From Heliopora coerulea (taxonomy: Eukaryota; Cnidaria; Anthozoa; Scleralcyonacea; Helioporidae), in contig JASJOG010000042.1 of assembly GCA_030142905.1 (NCBI GenBank), positions 746,501 to 810,500 of the forward strand: a DNA stretch of 64,000 nucleotides, given 5' to 3'. The position numbers were made by a program, and so were the translations under genes. The first letter of the stretch is position 1; the number at the start of each line of letters is the position of its first letter. Shown piece by piece: positions 9,985 to 20,568 of the stretch. The notes under the pieces were generated by a model. It was not told the DNA's origin and ran no database searches. It saw nothing but the letters and a program-made list of their open reading frames with translations.

Positions 9985-11412
9985 AGGCTGAAACCAACTG
10001 GGAAGTCGCCGTAGTCGCGCGACCACGGCGACCACGCATGTGCACGCTGGTCGGGCGACTATTGGAAACACACTAGTATCGACTTTGCAAGCTACTGCGA
10101 GGGCGACTAAACCAAAAAGACGGCGACACAGCGAGCAAGGTTGTCGCAATTGTAGCAATGATGAGCGAATTAGAAGAAATCGAAAGGGAGAAAAACTAGA
10201 AAAAAAGAAATTAGAGATGGTGGGATCGTCATATTAATAGACAAAGGTTAGACCTGGGGAATTTTACAAATTTAGTACAAGAACTACGAGGAGACGAAGA
10301 ATAATTTCACCTTTACTTCCGTATTCGTCTGGCTAGCTTTGTACTACAGCTGGGGCTGGTTGTTGTGCCACAGACTGCAACCAGCTTAGCAGCCGCAACT
10401 GGTATTCACTTGACCCTTGATCGTCAATTTTCTTTCGTATGTTCTGGTTTGATCTCGGCAGTGTTGCTGTTGGCATTGTTGGGGTAGGTGAATAAGACTG
10501 CCCAGATGATGACGATGAAGGTGACTAACGGGTTGACGACCTGCTGTTTGCTGGTGAAAGTAATTCTGGCTGACCATGATCAGAAGCATCAGGTTCAGAT
10601 ATTTCTTGTTCCCCAGCAATGCAGTTTTCTTGCTCCACTTCACATGGCACTTGAATATTAGTTGCAGTTCTAATTAAAACATATACAGTATATAAGATCG
10701 TAAGCTTAAATGCCTCATGGAACTGCAACTTATTTCAACAGTTTAGCTGGATATAATCATCTGTACGCACCTTCTACGATTTCTGTAGTCATCCAACCAA
10801 GTCATGATTGTCCAAAACTTCCATGAAGGAGTCGAGGATGCTGGAGCACCAGATTTTACGAGATCGTATTTTCTTTTTGTATCGGACGTATACATCCCTT
10901 AAATTCTTTTTACTTTAGCTTTCAGTTCTCCAATTGGCACTAAGAAACCACATTAACATTACCACCCTCAAAAATAAATTGATAGCACGTGAACGACAGA
11001 ACTGGCACTCGAGTCCTCATGAAATAGGTACTCACACTTCTAATCATACCTCAATGCTCTAAGATCTTCCGCGATTTTATTCCACCCATTCAATTTCTGC
11101 CGTTCATTTTTATAGTTCTTATTTAATAGGTCATATAGTATTGGATAGTTCCTATACGATTTCATCATAGCCTCCTTAAAGCTCGCTATTTTACCCGATG
11201 TGTTAACGAACGCGCATTTACCTGGTAAGTTGGAAACTAGTCCAATTTCAGCCAATAAGAGTGAAGCGACTGAAGCAACTAAGGTCAAACGTTCAACATG
11301 TCAGACTACCAAAGCGACCAACTTTAGCGACCAAAGCGACTAACTTGGTGACCGCTCAATGCAGCCGCTTTGGTCGCGCGAACCACAGCGACTGCTCAGT
11401 GTGTTTCAGCCT
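9985..11412. mobile_element. PIF/Harbinger-like DNA transposon with MADF gene
   Basis: The ends AGGCTGAAACCAACTGGGAA and, complemented, AGGCTGAAACACACTGAGCA form inverted repeats that continue into AGTCGC and CGCGCGACC blocks. Both sides carry TAA (9982-9984, 11413-11415), the 3-bp TWA duplication typical of PIF/Harbinger. The interior encodes a MADF-type protein on the minus strand, the usual second gene of this superfamily; no DDE transposase is present, so the element depends on another copy. Confidence 0.8.
10330..11288 (-). pseudogene. MADF (Myb/SANT-like) protein of Harbinger element
   Basis: The first open piece (11040-11288) ends with YPILYDLLNKNYKNERQKLN and GWNKIAEDL, the N-terminal half of a MADF domain (first helices, tryptophan conserved). 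A second piece near 10790-10900 carries the other half, including TPSWKFWTIMTWLDDY. A third near 10330-10690 is rich in Ser/Pro/Gln and ends in a helical LLSWLQSVAQQ stretch. Three exons separated by introns is the simplest reading, but no full set of splice sites is clear, and decay is possible. In active elements such proteins bind DNA and help the transposase. Confidence 0.55.
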
Positions 11413-11465
11413 TAAACGTTCCTCCGGAATTCTGTCGAAGTAGTCAGATAGCAACAACTAATATT

Positions 11466-12715
11466 GTACGCCTACTTCCCCTTAGTAGCCACTACGCCTG
11501 TATTGAAGTCATGAACGAATCTTTTTTTGGTTGTCAGCATTGATATGTTGTTGCTTAAGTGGTTGTATTTGAAGAAACGGTTCACGATTTCGCGTTCTCC
11601 ATTTAGTTTATGGATACGGGGGAGACGTTTGAAGAACAACTCTAAATTTCTGAGTACCCTCCATACTTCCCAAGTGCATCCATAACTCAACGAAGCATGC
11701 CAAATCATGTACCATTCCAGATCACATTAAGAATGTAGAGTCTCTTGCAGCATCTAAGACACCTTATATCAATTTAAACAAGTTGGCCTGTAATTCTTAT
11801 TCTTAACTTTTTAGATCCTTTTTAATTTTATTTCTATTTGTTATATAATAGTATTATGTTTTGTTCTACCTTAATTTTATTTAGTCAGTATTTACTTATC
11901 AGGGCCTCTAGGGAGAACAGTTTTTTGCTGATACAGTTCCCTTGGATAAATAATTCTATATAATAATAATAATTACTTTTATAACAAAATCAAACTCAAA
12001 ATAACGGAAATCAAGCGTTATTTCACAGATTAAAAATTACTTTGTCCCCACGTCAGCTGAAAATTCGGAACAATTTCAATTGGTCATATGAAGATCGGAG
12101 ATTTTTGTTTCAAGAGTTTTATTGAAAAGAATTTTGTTTTCTTCGAAATATTTTCCCTCACTTTTTTTACACAATTCATCGAGAAAAAAAGAGGATGCAA
12201 GGAAGACAATCAAAGTTGACTTAATATGACATCTAAGTTATAACATAAGTTTGCATACCGACTTTCTGGGGAAAATCAATGTTTATAGCTGGTGCTTCAA
12301 GTGATGCATTTAACCGCATACCAGTCGATCTTCTGAAATGAGCAGTTTACATTCGAAACTAAAGAAGTCTGTCTTGTATTAGCTTGTTTGGTGGTGCACG
12401 ACGTCGGCAATAACAAGTAATTAAACAACATCAGCAACACATTCACAAAAAAGATCTCTTCTCATACACCCACCCATTTGAATTCTGACATAAAAAGCAG
12501 GTACAAAGATAAGCGAAACAGACAAAACTATTCTGACGCTTCGATGGTTATAGCGGTAATCAACGTTTCTTTAGAGGAGATTCTGAGGAAACCGTTGACC
12601 ATTGCTGTAACCATCGAGACGTCAATTACCACTTCTCAAAATGAACAACTTCAACAAACTTCTGATCCTCCAAGATTAGAACCATTTACATTAATATGGA
12701 ATGTGTAGTTAATTC
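11466..12715. repeat. Dispersed repeat copy 1 (pairs with 38925-39890)
   Basis: Blocks such as TAGTAGCCACTACGCC, TTAGTGGTTG-like and GGAACAATTTCAATTGGTCA recur in the same order at 38925-39890. Its right end resembles the pLTR of the PLE at 40364-44523 (GAGACGTCAATTACCACTTC ... CCAAGATTAGAACCATTTAC), so it is probably a degraded PLE end. A LINE tail is inserted at about 11720-11985 and is absent from copy 2. Confidence 0.65.
11720..11985 (+). mobile_element. LINE 3' tail (CR1/L2-like)
   Basis: An AT-rich 3' UTR with GGGCCTCTAGGGAGAACAG, TGATACAGTTCCCTTGGA, then TAAATAATT and an ATA-rich microsatellite. This stem-forming end plus short tandem tail fits CR1/L2 LINEs. The empty site at about 39150 in the paired repeat supports insertion. 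No coding part remains. Confidence 0.6.
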
Positions 12716-12802
12716 ACTGGTTGAACCAAAAAATCGTTATCAAATATAAATCTGAGCTCTTTTTCAACACCAGAATGTCGATTTTCAGTTGTTAGTTTAG
12801 AC

Positions 12803-13247
12803 CACATATGTCAAACTCAGGCCCGCGGGATAATTATATTTGGCCCGCGAGATCACATCAAATGTGCATTAGAGCTGGCCCGCCGCATGCACCGCTAATA
12901 CTACAAATGCCAGAATGCTTTTCTAGTATGTTGGCGCGCAGTCAATACCTTAAAGACTTTAAAAGACTTTAAAAAGGAACTTGAAAGGATGCAGAGAGAG
13001 ACATAACTTATTTTGTTTATTAAAATAAAAAATGAATACCACTGATATGTCTTTTATTTCAAATTTAATTTCTCATGTGTTTGTTCCAGATTCTGTGTTT
13101 AAGCAAAATTAGAGTTTGTTTCTATATAAAAAGGTTAAACATTACATATCAGTCGCAATTAATTTTTCAATAAATATTGAGTTTGGCCAGCGACTCTATC
13201 TCAGTTTTTAATTTTGGCCCACTGTGAATTTGAGTTTGACACCCCTG
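12803..13247. mobile_element. Non-autonomous hAT element
   Basis: The right end reads TTTGAGTTTGACACCCCTG and the left end CACATATGTCAAACTCAGGC, inverted repeats of the widespread CAGGGGTGTCAAACTC type. A perfect 8-bp duplication GTTTAGAC flanks it (12795-12802, 13248-13255), the hAT hallmark. The interior is non-coding, with GGCCCGC motifs near the left end and TTTGGCC motifs near the right end. Confidence 0.85.
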
Positions 13248-13255
13248 GTTTAGAC

Positions 13256-14104
13256 TGTTTACTTTGAAAAATAGTTGTTGCATATGAATCCTAATGAATT
13301 AAATGCAACCCATAGTATGCCGAAAGGACGCTGTTCTTCTTGTTATTGCTATTGATTTTACTATTGTTGGCTCAATACACATTCAGTAGCGGAATAAGTA
13401 AAATTATAATGTGTTGTATACAAAAAATATCAGATGTTGAAATATACCTGCTAATAATACCGACACAAATACTATAAAAAATTTACAAACTATCATCTCA
13501 TAAACTTAATATTTAAAATTTAATAAATCACAATATCCGAACTCATATTATTAATAGCATACACTATTGGGCTACTTTTGAAACGTTTTATATTTCAAAC
13601 TGTAGTACTTAAGGCCGTTTCGTGGTTTCTCTCCCTTATTAGGCACAACATATTAGGTAGTAGGTTATTCAGTGTGGATAAATTTTTCATCCAGTGCTGT
13701 ACTCCCTGTTTAGCTAATTATCATATTTTAAAAAGTAAACTAGACAGTTCTTTGCTTTTTCATTGTTACAATGGCGTTTTTAGAATGCATCCGCTAGCGC
13801 AAGACGATTTTAGTCAGTTGTGGGGAAAGCCCCCTTCACATTTGCCTTTTTGAAAGGCAAATGCACCAGTGGCGACCACGCCACCTATTCTGTCTCCTAC
13901 TGACCTATGTAAGGCATAACTAGAAGTGGTTTGTATTTCTCTGAGAAAGAGATCATGGACATTGGAAAAAGATATGCCAAAATTATATACAGATGGGAAA
14001 CAACAGTCTTGTCAATAGTGAAACATTTACAATACTTGCTCACGTTTAAAGTGAGACATTGAATCAACTCCAGATTTCGGGAAAATGCTGTTTTTATCTG
14101 TTTC
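13256..14104. other. Upstream flank of the terpene synthase
   Basis: AT-rich sequence without a recognisable transposon end. An unrecognised 91-codon open stretch lies at 13578-13853 (+). Promoter and first exon of the terpene synthase may be here or further upstream; I cannot place a TATA box or start site with confidence. Confidence 0.4.
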
Positions 14105-14106
14105 AG
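14091..14106 (+). other. Candidate 3' splice site in the 5' UTR
   Basis: A pyrimidine-rich run ending TTTTTATCTGTTTCAG stands 11 bases before the terpene synthase ATG. It looks like a splice acceptor, so transcripts probably carry an upstream non-coding exon. The in-frame TGA at 14112-14114 shows that the coding frame does not extend further up through this acceptor. Confidence 0.5.
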
Positions 14107-14117
14107 ACCTGTGAAAA

Positions 14118-15341
14118 ATGGTGTTCAGTAAGCCAATACATGCACCAAGCAACTGGGTGAAGCACACCAAAGAAGCCATCAATAAAAACGAGGATGAAAA
14201 ACTGGCTGCGAAGGAGGAACTAATGAAATGGGCTTCCAAATGCAATCTAGGCGACGAGGCCACACTAAAGAAATACTGGGAAAAAGTGCGTCCTTATTAT
14301 TTCATGAGAAGTCTATATCCTGTATTTCCGGAGAGTACGTTGTGTAGAGAAATGTTTAAAGTCTACATACGTTTCACGATGTGCCTTTACTGCGCTGATG
14401 ATAAGATGGAGCTTCACTCCCAAGAAGAAGCACATAAAACGTGCGATGCATTCGCTCGCGTAGACGAACGAAGCAGAGAAACCTTTCCGTCTTTTCCTAC
14501 CGTCGACGAAATCATGCAGATTGTCAAGACGTTCAATAGCCCAAACATCGTGGCTCCAACGACAACGTACGCGGAACTCGTGAACCGCATCTCGTCCGTT
14601 CTACTTTTACATTGGAACGTTTCTCGAGATGTTGTCTACGACTTCCGGCTTAGATTGTCCAACGCCGTGTCAATCTACATGCAGGCCCTGGTGGCGGAGA
14701 AACAGCCTAGTGAGAAAGAAACGGAAATGGATACTTTATGGAGACGTGTATTTGGTGGTTGTATCATTCCATATCCCATGTTTGCAGAAATTGCCTCTGG
14801 GGCAGTTGGAAAAACTAAGCAGCACCTTAGAGTCCTCAATGAGTTGTACATTCTGTGCACGCTCTACTGGACAACAATAAACGATTTATACTCTTACTAC
14901 TACGAAAAGGATACGAACTGCGATAACGTGGTCAAGGCAATACTTTTAAGGAAAGAGGCAGCGGAAATGCCCGACGCCGTCGCCAAAGTGACGCAAATTC
15001 TCGATGCAGTATGCGCGTCGATGTACGAGAAGATGGAACAGCTAAAGCTACGATACCCTGATGACCAGGAGCTGCACAGTCTATTGGACTACATCGGTCA
15101 AGCGACTCTTGGCGCCTTCTACCTTCACGACTATACAACTCCGCGCTATCAAGACTCGCCATGGAAAGTTACCCTGGTGGAGCTGGAGAAAGAGAAACTC
15201 TCTGAATGGCTGTCCGAGAAGCGCGAATATGGAGAGAATGTTGTGAAAAATTACTTGAGATTAGCAACTGATCGAATGGCGAACGGTATTCTCGATGGTT
15301 TGTGTGGCGCGTTTCCAATACATGGGAAGTTCTTCAACTGA
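14118..15341 (+). CDS. Class I terpene synthase (terpene cyclase), octocoral type
   Basis: An intact 407-aa, single-exon frame. Class I terpene synthases ionise a prenyl diphosphate with three Mg2+ and cyclise the cation. All hallmark positions are present: the aspartate-rich motif D94-D-K-M-E98; the NSE triad N255-D-L-Y-S259-Y-Y-Y-E263, exactly N-D-x-x-S-x-x-x-E; R209, 46 residues before N255, the usual place of the diphosphate sensor; and R343-Y344, 80 residues after E263, as the usual RY pair. Length and an almost all-helical composition fit a single alpha domain with no plant beta domain. There is no signal peptide or membrane segment, so it is probably cytosolic. The start is chosen because TGA stands in frame just upstream and the frame is open from there to the stop. 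The coding part is visibly richer in GC than its flanks. I know the family from octocorals, where products are mainly diterpenes and sesquiterpenes; substrate and product cannot be read here. The neighbours are transposons, not pathway genes. Confidence 0.93.
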   Translation: MVFSKPIHAPSNWVKHTKEAINKNEDEKLAAKEELMKWASKCNLGDEATLKKYWEKVRPYYFMRSLYPVFPESTLCREMFKVYIRFTMCLYCADDKMELHSQEEAHKTCDAFARVDERSRETFPSFPTVDEIMQIVKTFNSPNIVAPTTTYAELVNRISSVLLLHWNVSRDVVYDFRLRLSNAVSIYMQALVAEKQPSEKETEMDTLWRRVFGGCIIPYPMFAEIASGAVGKTKQHLRVLNELYILCTLYWTTINDLYSYYYEKDTNCDNVVKAILLRKEAAEMPDAVAKVTQILDAVCASMYEKMEQLKLRYPDDQELHSLLDYIGQATLGAFYLHDYTTPRYQDSPWKVTLVELEKEKLSEWLSEKREYGENVVKNYLRLATDRMANGILDGLCGAFPIHGKFFN

Positions 15342-15737
15342 TACAGAACAAAGTATTTTTGGTTTCTTGAGCTAAATATTTGAATTTGTTGGTTTCAGTC
15401 AATCCTCGTGCAACTTTTTCGTTATAAAAAAAATCATTATTATGAAATACAATCATGCAATTATTTTTATAAATTTTCTTATAATGAGAACACTTGCCCA
15501 AATCCTAAGGTTGAACAATTGTTTGGATTGTTTGAATATAAATTGTGAGTTAGGGAAGCACGCGATGAGCATGTCGCACTTTGAGAAATAGTCAGTTTTT
15601 ATGATACGTTGTTACTTTCCAGGGTAGAAATAAATGGTTTCCTCTTTTTCGTGGTAACTCGATTTTTGTACGTGCTTTGATGAATAATAAGCAACAGACA
15701 ATTCTTCCTTACATTGCTAATAAATTACGGACGATAA
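15342..15737 (+). other. 3' flank of the terpene synthase
   Basis: AT-rich sequence following the stop codon, holding the probable 3' UTR. No second gene is seen before the dispersed repeat starting near 15738. Confidence 0.4.
15629..15634 (+). terminator. Candidate polyadenylation signal
   Basis: AATAAA about 290 bases after the terpene synthase stop, followed by T-rich sequence. It is the first canonical hexamer I find downstream. Confidence 0.45.
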
Positions 15738-16235
15738 AAGAGTCCTGGATAACTTGATGCATGTTTCAGTGGCCCAACCAGGTCCTCGCTCTTGGTGGGG
15801 ACACATAATCGAAGATGTCTCGGACAAACTGTATAAACATGCTCTTGTAGTCTGCGTAATTAATTTTTCCATTAACTCCATGAACAGATAGCGGTGACGT
15901 TGACTTGTTAGACAGATTGCATCCATGGACCATTTTCGTTTGTCTTGTTTCTTTTGAAATTGGTAGGGCTACAGTTCGTACAAAAACATTGCAACAAAAG
16001 CGAGAGAATATTAGGACAAGTTCAAAATAACAACTTTAATAATCCATGTCGTTGAACTAAATCAGTAAATAACTCGAAAAACTCAAGTAGAAAACGTCGG
16101 AATCTTTCTTTCTCGTAAGTGATTAGAAGAAAGTTCGTACAAAAATGTTTGTTGCTGGACAGTAAAGAAGGAAGAATATCCCTTTGCTATTTCGCCAATC
16201 ATGTATACCGACGGTTTGCTCGGATATACCGACTA

Positions 16236-17101
16236 GGGGTTGGCCCATTGTGCTCCTAAAAGTGGCATATTATGCTGCAACCACTGCTCCGAATTTTCTC
16301 GAATTATACCAAAAATTATGCCCATGTTCCCAAATTATGCCACTAGATTCCAAAATTATGCTTACAAAATGACAATGTTTCAGCATATGTAACAGCGAAA
16401 AGATAATTCAGCAGTAAATAATTACAATGTTTAGCTCGTTTTTCAAATATGGCATTTTTATAAATTTTATTGGTTTACAACAGTTGGTCTATTCGCCAAT
16501 CATAATAGCTATTCTTAAGGATCTAGGCATGAAGTTCTTGAGGCTTTTTAAATCACACTTTTGTAATGACTTGCATAAAGTCAACACGAACAGATAAGTG
16601 GGACAGACGGCCAACTGTAAAACTCAAAGCATCAAGACAACGGACCGACTTCACTACAGTTCTGTCTGTTTCAGTCATTCTTTCGGTCAACATGTATACA
16701 TATGCATTAGCAAATCTTGTTATAACTCCTTCAGCGCTTATTATACTGCAGCTTGACGCTTGCTTGCTTCTTTCTTCTTCTGAATCTGACTCTAGATCGA
16801 CGTTGGCTGACGCCATATTGGTTTCGTCTGGTAGTTGTTGACCGCGCGTACGGAAAGCGAGAGAGGTTTAGTTACTAGGCGAGAGTGCAAGAAAAATACT
16901 TCCGATAGTTCCCAAATCTAATGAATAAGTAAACTACAATTATTCTAAAGCGCTAAAAAGCAAGAATGAAATTGATTTTAGCTTTAACGCTTCAAAAAGT
17001 GCGCCAATCTTCTAAGTATGCTCGAGCAGTGCTTTTTTGAAAAATTATGCTCGTTTGCTCCAATTATGCCAAAAATTATGCTAGCACAATGGGCCAACTC
17101 C
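16236..17101. mobile_element. Non-autonomous DNA transposon with GGGGTTGGCCCATTGTGCT ends
   Basis: The left end GGGGTTGGCCCATTGTGCTC and the complement of the right end GGAGTTGGCCCATTGTGCTA are inverted repeats. TA flanks both sides (16234-16235, 17102-17103), as for Tc1/mariner or pogo types. Subterminal AAAAATTATGC motifs repeat near both ends. A minus-strand ORF (16553-16816) is inside. Confidence 0.75.
16553..16816 (-). CDS. 87-aa ORF carried by the MITE
   Basis: Begins MASANVDLESDSEEERSKQA with a good Kozak-like context (AATATGGCG), so the acidic N-terminus looks like a real protein start. The rest shows no known motif. It may be a truncated first exon of the autonomous element's gene. 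Function unknown. Confidence 0.35.
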   Translation of the reverse strand: MASANVDLESDSEEERSKQASSCSIISAEGVITRFANAYVYMLTERMTETDRTVVKSVRCLDALSFTVGRLSHLSVRVDFMQVITKV

Positions 17102-17150
17102 TAGAACCGACGGACATGGAATGATCATGGCTAGGTCCCGGGCCCTTGCG

Positions 17151-17499
17151 GCCACTCCAATTAGTACGCCACTGGCATGTTTGGAATTCTTGGAGAAATC
17201 TATCACTGTTGGAAAGCATGCGCCCGTGGTGGGTTAAACTCCTTCTTGGAAAATCATATATACAGTTCAGGTCTCCAAACCATCTGTGCGTCGAGCAATT
17301 GTTTCTCTGGAATAGTGAATGCTTTTTCCAATTTCGTTTTGTCCTCTACGTAAGCAACAGGGGATCTATTTAATATCGGTTTTTTGCTGTTCAAACCTTG
17401 TTAAGTTTTCCTGCGTCTGTAAGTGGAGCTCTTATAAATCTGTAAATTGGACTCGAAACCCGCAACACTCTGAATCCCAGCCATATGTAGATGCATGCA
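17151..17499. other. No gene recognised
   Basis: Short overlapping open stretches only. A fragment near 17447-17480 (minus strand) resembles the T-arm part of the tRNA-like SINE head. Confidence 0.4.
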
Positions 17500-17790
17500 C
17501 ATGAGTGTTACTGTTAAAGTGTGGTTAGGTTTACGTCTTACTGTTGAAATGTTGTTGTGACTAAATGTTACGCCTAGATGTTGGGTGGTGGTGTTAAAGT
17601 GTCACTGTTAAAGTGTTGCAGTGCCTATGCGTTACTGTTGAAGTGTTGTTCCTTCTACGAGTTACTTTTAAATTCTTGTTCTTTTCAAGTGTTGTATAAG
17701 CCTTAGTGTTATTGTTCAAGTGTAACTGCGTTCAAGTGTTACTGATAAAGTGCTGTAATGCCTAGGTGTTACTGTTACAGTGTTGTTGTG
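17500..17790. repeat. Degenerate minisatellite
   Basis: Repeated variants of GTGTTACTGTTAAAGTGTTG with irregular spacing of about 20-45 bases across nearly 300 bases. Non-coding. Confidence 0.8.
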
Positions 17791-17830
17791 TCTTGCTATT
17801 GAAGATGTGCGCAACCTTTGATTATCTGAG

Positions 17831-17902
17831 CTCTAGATTGGACTCGAACCCTCAACCTTCTGATACTAGTCGGACGCTCTAACCATTGAGGCACTAAAAC
17901 TA
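17831..17902 (-). repeat. tRNA-like SINE head
   Basis: The minus strand reads GCCTCAATGGTTAGAGCGTC and GAGGGTTCGAGTCCAAT, an A box and a B box in tRNA spacing, close to the SINE heads at 5616 and 6477. The anticodon arm does not pair well. I read it as a SINE or tRNA pseudogene. Confidence 0.5.
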
Positions 17903-18381
17903 AGATAGCAGAGCAACTTACGGTATTAAAATCTGCTTGAATCTTTTTTATGGGCTTTATTGTATCTTGTTGTGTGAAATACTGTAAGCCAAGAACTGAG
18001 AAAAAAAGAAATATTTCATATGAGAATGTTCTACTTCATATGTGAAATACATAGTGTTTCTCGAGTTGAATACAATAGCTTAAATAATAAAAAGTCCATA
18101 AAAATAATAAAATGGTAATAACGAAATAATTAGTAATAGCGTGGTCAAGTCAGAATGTAAACAATGTTGAGAATTCTCGATCGGCTCCTTTTTTAAAATT
18201 AATGCCAAAATTTAAACTTAAAGTGTCCTGACAGAGCGGAATAAAATGCTTAGAGAAACATCCACATTTCATATGTATTTCACCTCAATTTTGCACATTT
18301 TTCTCCACCCGTGTTAGAAGCATTTTGGAAGTGACAAAGTTTTCGTCTATGCCAAGCTTCTAATGACCATGGAGCTTTCTA
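17903..18381. other. No gene recognised
   Basis: AT-rich sequence without recognisable coding or terminal repeats. A short direct repeat CTAATGACCATGGAG (at 18360 and 18379) sits at the edge of the LINE fragment. Confidence 0.4.
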
Positions 18382-18813
18382 ATGACCATGGAGTTATTGG
18401 CATTTCTGAATATTGTGAGTTTACCCAAAAAAATGAATGAAATTATTTACACAATGTCACAAAATTATCTAGATTTATTTGCTCTCAATGAAACCAGGCT
18501 TAGTCCAGCTATAACTAATAATATGATTAATATACCTGGCTATGATATTGTCCGAAATGATAGGAGTAGAAATGGAGGTGGTGTATGTATCTACCTGCGT
18601 AGCTCCATAAACTACCAGATAAGACATGACATTGTACCAACAGATTTTGAAGCGGTTTGTATAGAAATAACCAAACCTCACAGTCGGCCTTTCGTAGTTG
18701 TCTCTGTTTACCGATCACCAAATGCTTCCCCTGAATTTTTTACCCATTTTGAAAATTTGATACAAACTATTGATAATGAAAATAAAGAAATTTGTATGAT
18801 ACAAATATCATAG
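18382..18813 (+). pseudogene. LINE endonuclease domain fragment (CR1/L2-like)
   Basis: 143 codons with wording of the APE-type endonuclease of non-LTR elements: DLFALNETRL (metal-binding glutamate), GYDIVRNDRSRNGGGVCIYL, and VVSVYRSPNA. It starts inside the first beta strand and stops before the catalytic SDH block, so it is truncated at both ends. It would nick target DNA in an intact element. Repeat R2 follows directly. Confidence 0.8.
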
Positions 18814-18825
18814 AATATCATGCAG

Positions 18826-19094
18826 AATATCATAATTCGAAGCGCTTGATTTGGCAATAAACCATTCTGATAAACGATTTCTATTCTGATCTTCGGACAA
18901 CAGGTCCGCTGGAATACTTGGAGACGACTGTAAAGACAGGTTTATGGACTAGATAGCGTTAATGTTTATTATTTTCCTTCGTTCGATGAAGATTGTGTCG
19001 AGACTATGACGTAACAAGTGTATAAGATTACAAATAGCAATGGTAGGGAACAACACGATTTTATCGTAATTCCGACGCTCATAACTTTGGAGTG
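18826..19094. repeat. Dispersed repeat R2, copy 1
   Basis: About 270 bases nearly identical to 48457-48727 in the same orientation, from AATATCATAATTCGAAGCGC to ACGCTCATAACTTT. Non-coding; source element unknown. Confidence 0.8.
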
Positions 19095-20566
19095 AAACTT
19101 TGTAACTGTCCAACATTTCGTGCCAGTTAATCTTATCCCTAGCGAAACAGAATAGTGATTTTTATTCCGAAATTTAGAAGCTTATGTTTTCGTCTAAAAA
19201 CCCCTTTAAAGATAATATTTTCAATATTAGGAGAGGATTCAACAGAAAAATGTCTGTAATGAGGACTTGGTGTTAAGGATTTCGCTTAAGAATACGTTTA
19301 GTGCAATGATAAGTAAGCTAGTGTATCTGTGACCTTGTCAATGGGCTAGAGTAGAAGAATTATGGGTTAGATATTATCATGACATAGAAATAAATCCCAT
19401 GTGAGATACGAGAGAGTGTAAGAGAGGTGTCCTGAAGCGCGCGATCATGATCGCAAGGTAAAAAATGTGAAGCAGTTGAATTTATTCTGATGTAAACCGT
19501 TCTGGTCCTAGTATTCAAAGAACCTTAAGCCGAATAAACATATGTGTGCCTGTCAATATTGCTTCTTTCATAAAAAAAAACGAATGCTTCGAATGATATA
19601 AATGTCCACATTTACCGGATATTTTGAAGTTTCAGGAAATTTTAACGGGGGAAATTGAAGGAAAAGTTTATGCAAATCAGGACGATCGGATATCTAATTT
19701 ACCGCATACTAATTGAGATCCGATTTCTTTTGTGTATTCTTCATTAATTGTTCATAAGTAAGTTAAAAATGCGTAATATTATTTTTAAGGATGTATGATG
19801 TTTATGAATGGATATATGGTGTTTATTTGCATATTATGTTGTCTGTGGAATATATAACTGCTGCGAACACACAAATAGTGGCTTTTGAACAGGAAAAGGA
19901 AACCTACGTTAATGATGCGAGAATTGCCAGTATATTGGGATTACGCATTCATTTGTCAAAGGAATATAGTCGCTGAACCTATGAGGGGTTGATGTAAGAA
20001 CAAAAATATGTTAATGATGGAGAATTAGTGTGCCTAAGTCAATAAACAGGTTTTGTATGTCTGACGGTAAAATTAATGAAGGACTGTTGGACTGTATGCG
20101 TCTACGGCAATAGACGCGTTCGGTTGTGCTACCTCAAATGAAACAAAGTACTGGACTTCGTGAATAACTAAGATTACGCTAATGATGCAAATGTTTTTTG
20201 TTTCAGGATTAGAGTGTGGGTGCGCGCTTGTGGATAAAACAATAAGGATATTTCGGAAATCACTTGGTTTTAAAAAATTAAGTACATGTTATTGATGAAT
20301 GATGTGTGACAGCAACATTACATGACAGCCTCCTTGTTCCTGCATTTCAAAAGAATAAGTGACTTCAACGAGCTACGACGTTCCAACATCGTTATTTGTG
20401 ACATGAATAACCATCTTATGCGGGCTAGACGGTCCTGGGTCTTTTTTTTTTTTTTCCACACAACATCAAACTTTATTTCCTAATGTAACTTTAGTTATGT
20501 TCTCACCTCTTATTCTTTGGAAAAAAATACAAAGCCAGATTTTGTGTCGGTCATCGTGAAATATAT
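19095..20566. other. No gene recognised
   Basis: AT-rich, with a 14-base T run near 20442-20456. The longest frame, 61 codons at 19791-19976 (+), has no motif. Nothing can be supported. Confidence 0.4.
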
Positions 20567-20568
20567 TA

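Larger units (their letters stand above)
15738..17150. repeat. Dispersed repeat R1, copy 1, split by a MITE
   Basis: 15738-16230 matches 27846-28260 in the same orientation (ATTGCAACAAAAGCGAGAGAATA, TCGAAAAACTCAAGTAG and GGAAGAATATCCCTT-like blocks). The match resumes after the MITE with CCGACGGACATGGAATGATC. No protein is recognised. Confidence 0.65.

Noticed and set aside
13578..13853. 91-codon ORF upstream of the terpene synthase as a partner gene
   Set aside because: No motif, no good start context, and AT-rich composition like the non-coding flank.
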